From Ruminococcus sp. (lineage in GTDB: Bacteria; Bacillota; Clostridia; Oscillospirales; Ruminococcaceae), in contig JAEEVL010000001.1 of the NCBI GenBank assembly GCA_016290875.1, positions 1 through 64,000 of the forward strand: a stretch of 64,000 nt of DNA, given 5' to 3'. A program made the position numbers and the translations under genes. The notes under the pieces are model-generated. The model was not told where the DNA came from and searched no databases. It was given only the letters and a program-made list of their open reading frames with translations. Positions within the stretch are counted from its first letter, which is position 1. Every line of letters begins with the position of its first letter. Shown in pieces: positions 61,026 through 64,000 of this stretch.

Positions 61026-61988
61026 ATGGCTAATAAACGCCTCAGACCGGGCAGAGTCATATTCGCTATGGGTATGATCGTCGGAATGGGCTTTGTTCTT
61101 GACAGTGCCAGACGTGACCTGTTCAAGCCTAATTCCAATCTGGTCGTAAGCGGTAATTTTAAATCCGGCTCAGCTCAGTATGTTGAAGGATCTACTGAGA
61201 GCCGTCAGGAACTCGGAAATGAGGTCCAGACTGCAACTGCTTTCAAAGGAGTGCAGAATCTTGGATACACAGAACTGAGCATTCCATCATCACGCCTTTC
61301 AGCAGGTGCACTCACAATAGTAGACGAGCGTCATCCTGCCGGAGAGTTAAGTATGTCTGGTATGGTCAGTCTTGGTGATGCTAAAAATGAGTATTATACT
61401 CTGATGTCCAATGATACAATGCTTGATCAGGATGCTGCAGAAGCCTGGAACAAGCTTATGGAGGACTATTCGACAGCTACCGGACTTTCGGACTTTATCG
61501 TCTATGGAACGACTAATACATATACTGGAGACGGTTCATTATGCCCACAGTCTTTCCTTGAGTCTTCAATGGGAAACTGTGTTGACGTCGCGCTCAATGG
61601 TTATGGCTCAGTAATCAGCTATGACGGAGCAGATGTTGAAGGATGGGTATTGCAGAATTGTGCAAAATACGGGTTTATAGTCAGATATCCTCAGGGTAAA
61701 ACGGAAAAGACCTCCAAGGAATACTGCCCGTGGCATCTGCGCTATGTAGGCAGTGTTCATGCTGCAATAATGGCAGAAAAAGGTTTCTGTCTGGAGGAAT
61801 ACCATGACTTTCTGAAGAACTATACGTTTGACAATGCCTTTACCTACAACTTAAACGGGGTTAATTATGAGATTTACAGCGTGGCATCGCAGGGCGATTC
61901 TACGCCAGTGAGAGTACCAATTTCCGGCGACTATACTATTTCCGGAAATAACTCGGACAGGTACATAATAACTGCTATTAAGCGCTAA
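61026..61988 (+). CDS. VanY-like (M15) carboxypeptidase homologue with altered active site
   Basis: Exported protein of 320 aa with an N-terminal hydrophobic helix (about 10-26) and a C-terminal M15-type domain (about 110-265). The family motif SxHxxGxAxD reads L178-E-S180-S-M-G183-N-C-V-D187, so the zinc His is Ser. The ExxH pair of EPWHxRYVG reads C234-P-W-H237, so the catalytic Glu is Cys; D187 and H237 remain. GFIVRYPQGK and HLRYVGSVHA support the family call. GGAGG lies before the ATG. The protein is intact but probably not a standard zinc carboxypeptidase. It may bind D-Ala-ending peptides (inference). Confidence 0.8.
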   Translation: MANKRLRPGRVIFAMGMIVGMGFVLDSARRDLFKPNSNLVVSGNFKSGSAQYVEGSTESRQELGNEVQTATAFKGVQNLGYTELSIPSSRLSAGALTIVDERHPAGELSMSGMVSLGDAKNEYYTLMSNDTMLDQDAAEAWNKLMEDYSTATGLSDFIVYGTTNTYTGDGSLCPQSFLESSMGNCVDVALNGYGSVISYDGADVEGWVLQNCAKYGFIVRYPQGKTEKTSKEYCPWHLRYVGSVHAAIMAEKGFCLEEYHDFLKNYTFDNAFTYNLNGVNYEIYSVASQGDSTPVRVPISGDYTISGNNSDRYIITAIKR

Positions 61989-62018
61989 CGGTTTAATGGC
62001 TTTAACGTAAGAATATTC

Positions 62019-62048
62019 AGGAGCAGCCAGCGCAGCTGCTCCTTTTTG
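62019..62048 (+). terminator. Terminator after the VanY-like gene
   Basis: AGGAGCAGC/GCTGCTCCT (62019-62027, 62035-62043) with a 7-base loop, then TTTTTG. Confidence 0.92.
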
Positions 62049-62095
62049 TATCTGCGAATATCAGCAGTTCTCACGGCATATATTGTCGTGAGGTG

Positions 62096-63244
62096 ATGGC
62101 TTTGAAGCGCAGATTTATCAGAATTATTGTTTGTGCAGTCGTGGCGGCTGCATTTTTTTCTTTATTGTCAGCCGGGAAGAAAAATGAGGAGCTGCCTGCT
62201 GATTATTCGTACGTGTTAATGGAAGCAAATTCGCGGACTGTTTTATGCGAGAATAACAGCAGACAATTGCGTTCTGCCGGCTACTTAAATAAACTAATGA
62301 CGCTTCTGCTTGTTGCTGAGGATTTAGAAACCGGAAAATACAAGCTTTCAGATGAACTTGTGGCTTCTGAAAATGTTCGCGGCACTAAAGGTTCTGTGGT
62401 TTGGCTCGAACCCGGGGATAAGATGACTGTTGAGGAGCTTCTGAAAAGTGTTATTATAGGTAATGCAAACGATGCCGTTACTGTTCTTGCTGAGAGCTCT
62501 GAGCAGTCGGTTGAAAAGTTTGTTATGCGTATGAACACAGAAGCATTTGACCTTGGATTAAGAGATACAAACTTTTATTCTCCTTATGGCTACGACAATA
62601 GTGAGGAGCTTACTACTGCTGCTGATATGGCGGTGATATGCTCTAAGCTTTCTGAATATGAGGATCTTTTGCCATATTTCAGTACGTGGCGTGACTTCGT
62701 AAAGAATGGCACGGTTGAGCTTGTAAGCGAGAATCAGCTTACACGTACATATAAGCGGCACGCCGGTTTCAAGGCTTCTCACAGCGAACTGTCCGGTTAT
62801 TGTGTCGCTGAATGTGGCGCATCTGAAAATGGTACCAAGTACATTGCGGTCGTACTCGGTGCTCCTGATGCAGAAACTACTCAGAACAAGGCCAAGGAAC
62901 TGTGTAGAAAAGGCTTCAATGATTATAAGGTCACGGCTACGATGTTTCCTGATGAAATGCTCGTTCCTCTGAAAGTGAGAAACGGCAGAGATCTAGCTGT
63001 GCCTATAAGGCTGAGAACACAGAATACAGTAGTTATCCCGAAAGGTTCGGGAGAACTTCGCACTTATACTGTTTTGCCAAAGTATATAACAGCGCCTGTC
63101 AAAGAAGGGCAGGTGATAGGCACGGCTGCTTTCTATAATGGCAAGACTCTTGTCTACGAATCTGATATAGTAACGGCTGATTCTGTCAGACCACTTGATA
63201 TGAGGTATATTTTGGATAAAATGCTGTTGAATATAGTGGAGTAA
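62096..63244 (+). CDS. S11 carboxypeptidase-like protein with altered active site
   Basis: Exported S11-fold protein of about 382 aa. Signal or anchor helix at about 8-26, S11 domain, then a PBP5-like C-terminal beta domain (about 270-360). SxxK reads Y63-L-N-K66 (Ser to Tyr), SxN reads N123-A-N125, and KTG reads K226-A-S228. The frame is undisturbed, so a non-catalytic role is likely. The start is uncertain: GTG 62093, ATG 62096 and TTG 62102 are in frame. GAGGTG (62090-62095) best serves the TTG at 62102. Confidence 0.82.
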   Translation: MALKRRFIRIIVCAVVAAAFFSLLSAGKKNEELPADYSYVLMEANSRTVLCENNSRQLRSAGYLNKLMTLLLVAEDLETGKYKLSDELVASENVRGTKGSVVWLEPGDKMTVEELLKSVIIGNANDAVTVLAESSEQSVEKFVMRMNTEAFDLGLRDTNFYSPYGYDNSEELTTAADMAVICSKLSEYEDLLPYFSTWRDFVKNGTVELVSENQLTRTYKRHAGFKASHSELSGYCVAECGASENGTKYIAVVLGAPDAETTQNKAKELCRKGFNDYKVTATMFPDEMLVPLKVRNGRDLAVPIRLRTQNTVVIPKGSGELRTYTVLPKYITAPVKEGQVIGTAAFYNGKTLVYESDIVTADSVRPLDMRYILDKMLLNIVE

Positions 63245-63299
63245 TTCTTGTGATATTTGTAGAGATTACACAAAAGTGTAAATTATGCCCCAAAGGGAC

Positions 63300-63328
63300 T
63301 TGAAAAAATCTTAAAAATATAGTATCAT
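63300..63328 (+). promoter_or_regulatory. pgi promoter
   Basis: TTGAAA (63300-63305), 17-bp spacer, TATCAT (63323-63328). Confidence 0.72.
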
Positions 63329-63385
63329 AAAGATGGTAAATTATATTTGTACGGCATAGCTGTGCATACTGGAGGTAATTTTTCA

Positions 63386-64000
63386 ATGTCATTAAAACTT
63401 AACACAAAATACCTGAAGGACTACATAAATGCTGATGAGCTTGCAGGTATCAAGTCTCAGGTAGAGGCTGCTGCTGATTCTCTTCATAAGAAGAATGGTC
63501 TCGGAAACGATTTCCTTGGCTGGGTAGAGCTTCCTACAAACTATGATAAGGAAGAATTTGCACGCATCAAGGCTGCTGCAGAAAAGATAAAGAAGAATTC
63601 GGATATACTCATCGTTATAGGTATCGGTGGTTCATATCTTGGCGCAAGAGCTGCTATCGAGCTCCTCAAGTCACCCCTTTACAACAACATCAAGAAAGAT
63701 ACTCCTGACATCTACTATGTCGGAAATTCTATAAATCCTGCTTACCTCAACGAGATCATTGCTCTCTGTGAGGGTAAGGATTTCTCTGTAAACGTAATCT
63801 CAAAGTCCGGTACAACAACTGAGCCCGCTCTTGCTTTCCGTATCTTCAAGAAGATGGTAGAAGACAAGTACGGTAAGGACGGCGCTAAGGAGAGAATCTT
63901 TGCTACTACTGACAAGGCAAGAGGAACTCTCAAGAGCCTTTCTGACACAGAGGGATACGAGACATTTGTTATCCCGGATGACGTAGGAGGACGTTTCTCA
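63386..64000 (+). CDS. pgi: Glucose-6-phosphate isomerase (5' part, cut by window end)
   Basis: Interconverts glucose 6-phosphate and fructose 6-phosphate in glycolysis. The first 205 codons are present. [21 protein letters not shown] binds the sugar phosphate, and [16 protein letters not shown] is the second phosphate-binding segment. VGGRFS is reached at the window edge. It starts at the ATG 63386 behind GGAGGT. The rest lies outside the window. Confidence 0.96.
   Translation, partial: MSLKLNTKYLKDYINADELAGIKSQVEAAADSLHKKNGLGNDFLGWVELPTNYDKEEFARIKAAAEKIKKNSDILIVIGIGGSYLGARAAIELLKSPLYNNIKKDTPDIYYVGNSINPAYLNEIIALCEGKDFSVNVISKSGTTTEPALAFRIFKKMVEDKYGKDGAKERIFATTDKARGTLKSLSDTEGYETFVIPDDVGGRFS

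Noticed and set aside
1..64000. Prophage, transposon or CRISPR locus
   Set aside because: I find no integrase, transposase, phage structural gene, cas gene or regularly spaced repeat; gene content and orders are those of a core chromosome.

Overview
The window looks like chromosomal DNA of a Clostridia member of the Ruminococcus type (Oscillospiraceae). This is inferred from a dockerin-bearing secreted esterase, a Thr-rich linker in a double lysozyme, clostridial gene orders (rnfCDGEAB; rplS-lepB-rbgA-rnhB-yraN; tig-clpP-clpX), sporulation-type genes, strong AGGAGG ribosome sites and many TTGACA/TATAAT-like promoters with 17-bp spacing. I see no prophage, insertion sequence, CRISPR array or rRNA.

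Layout. 1-203: tRNA cluster (Asp-like fragment, Gly, Cys). 304-5226: rnf operon (ferredoxin:NAD ion pump). 5274-11042: a Cys-containing micro-gene, tspO, a phosphoesterase, a DD-carboxypeptidase-like pseudoenzyme, an amidase, tyrA and an RluA-type pseudouridine synthase. 11265-20020: double GH25 lysozyme, then addB-addA. 20094-24022 (minus): htrA, hotdog thioesterase, LtaS-like sulfatase. 24303-29386: SDR, DUF896, cdd, GNAT, the TIGR03960 radical SAM/DUF2344 pair, methyltransferase. 29421-35609: rplS with a structured leader, two signal peptidases, rbgA, rnhB, yraN, thrC, phosphoesterase. 35642-41769: tig, clpP, clpX, a Cys/Gly-rich membrane microprotein (minus), a ClpC-like ATPase. 41798-41961: a cluster of palindromes. 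42016-47572: PflA-like radical SAM, dockerin esterase, a three-gene sortase locus, aquaporin. 47720-51351: tRNA-Pro and a heterodimeric ABC exporter. 51392-52785 (minus): YunB and an uncharacterised Cys-containing protein. 52946-55507: a TetM/EF-G-like GTPase fused to a Rae1/YacP-like NYN nuclease. 55781-59220: oxaloacetate decarboxylase sodium pump. 59431-59722: a structured RNA with its own promoter and terminator. 59849-63244: three carboxypeptidase-type genes, two with altered active sites. 63386-end: pgi (partial).

Most worth a second look: (i) the GTPase-NYN fusion, which would put an mRNA nuclease on a ribosome-binding factor; (ii) the sortase locus with a possible non-canonical VEDTG sorting signal and a perfect consensus promoter; (iii) the unassigned structured RNA; (iv) a recurring loss of catalytic residues among intact wall-hydrolase-type proteins; (v) two Cys-rich microproteins missed by normal ORF length limits. 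Energy metabolism in the window combines two membrane pumps, Rnf and Oad, both of which couple to Na+ in some relatives.
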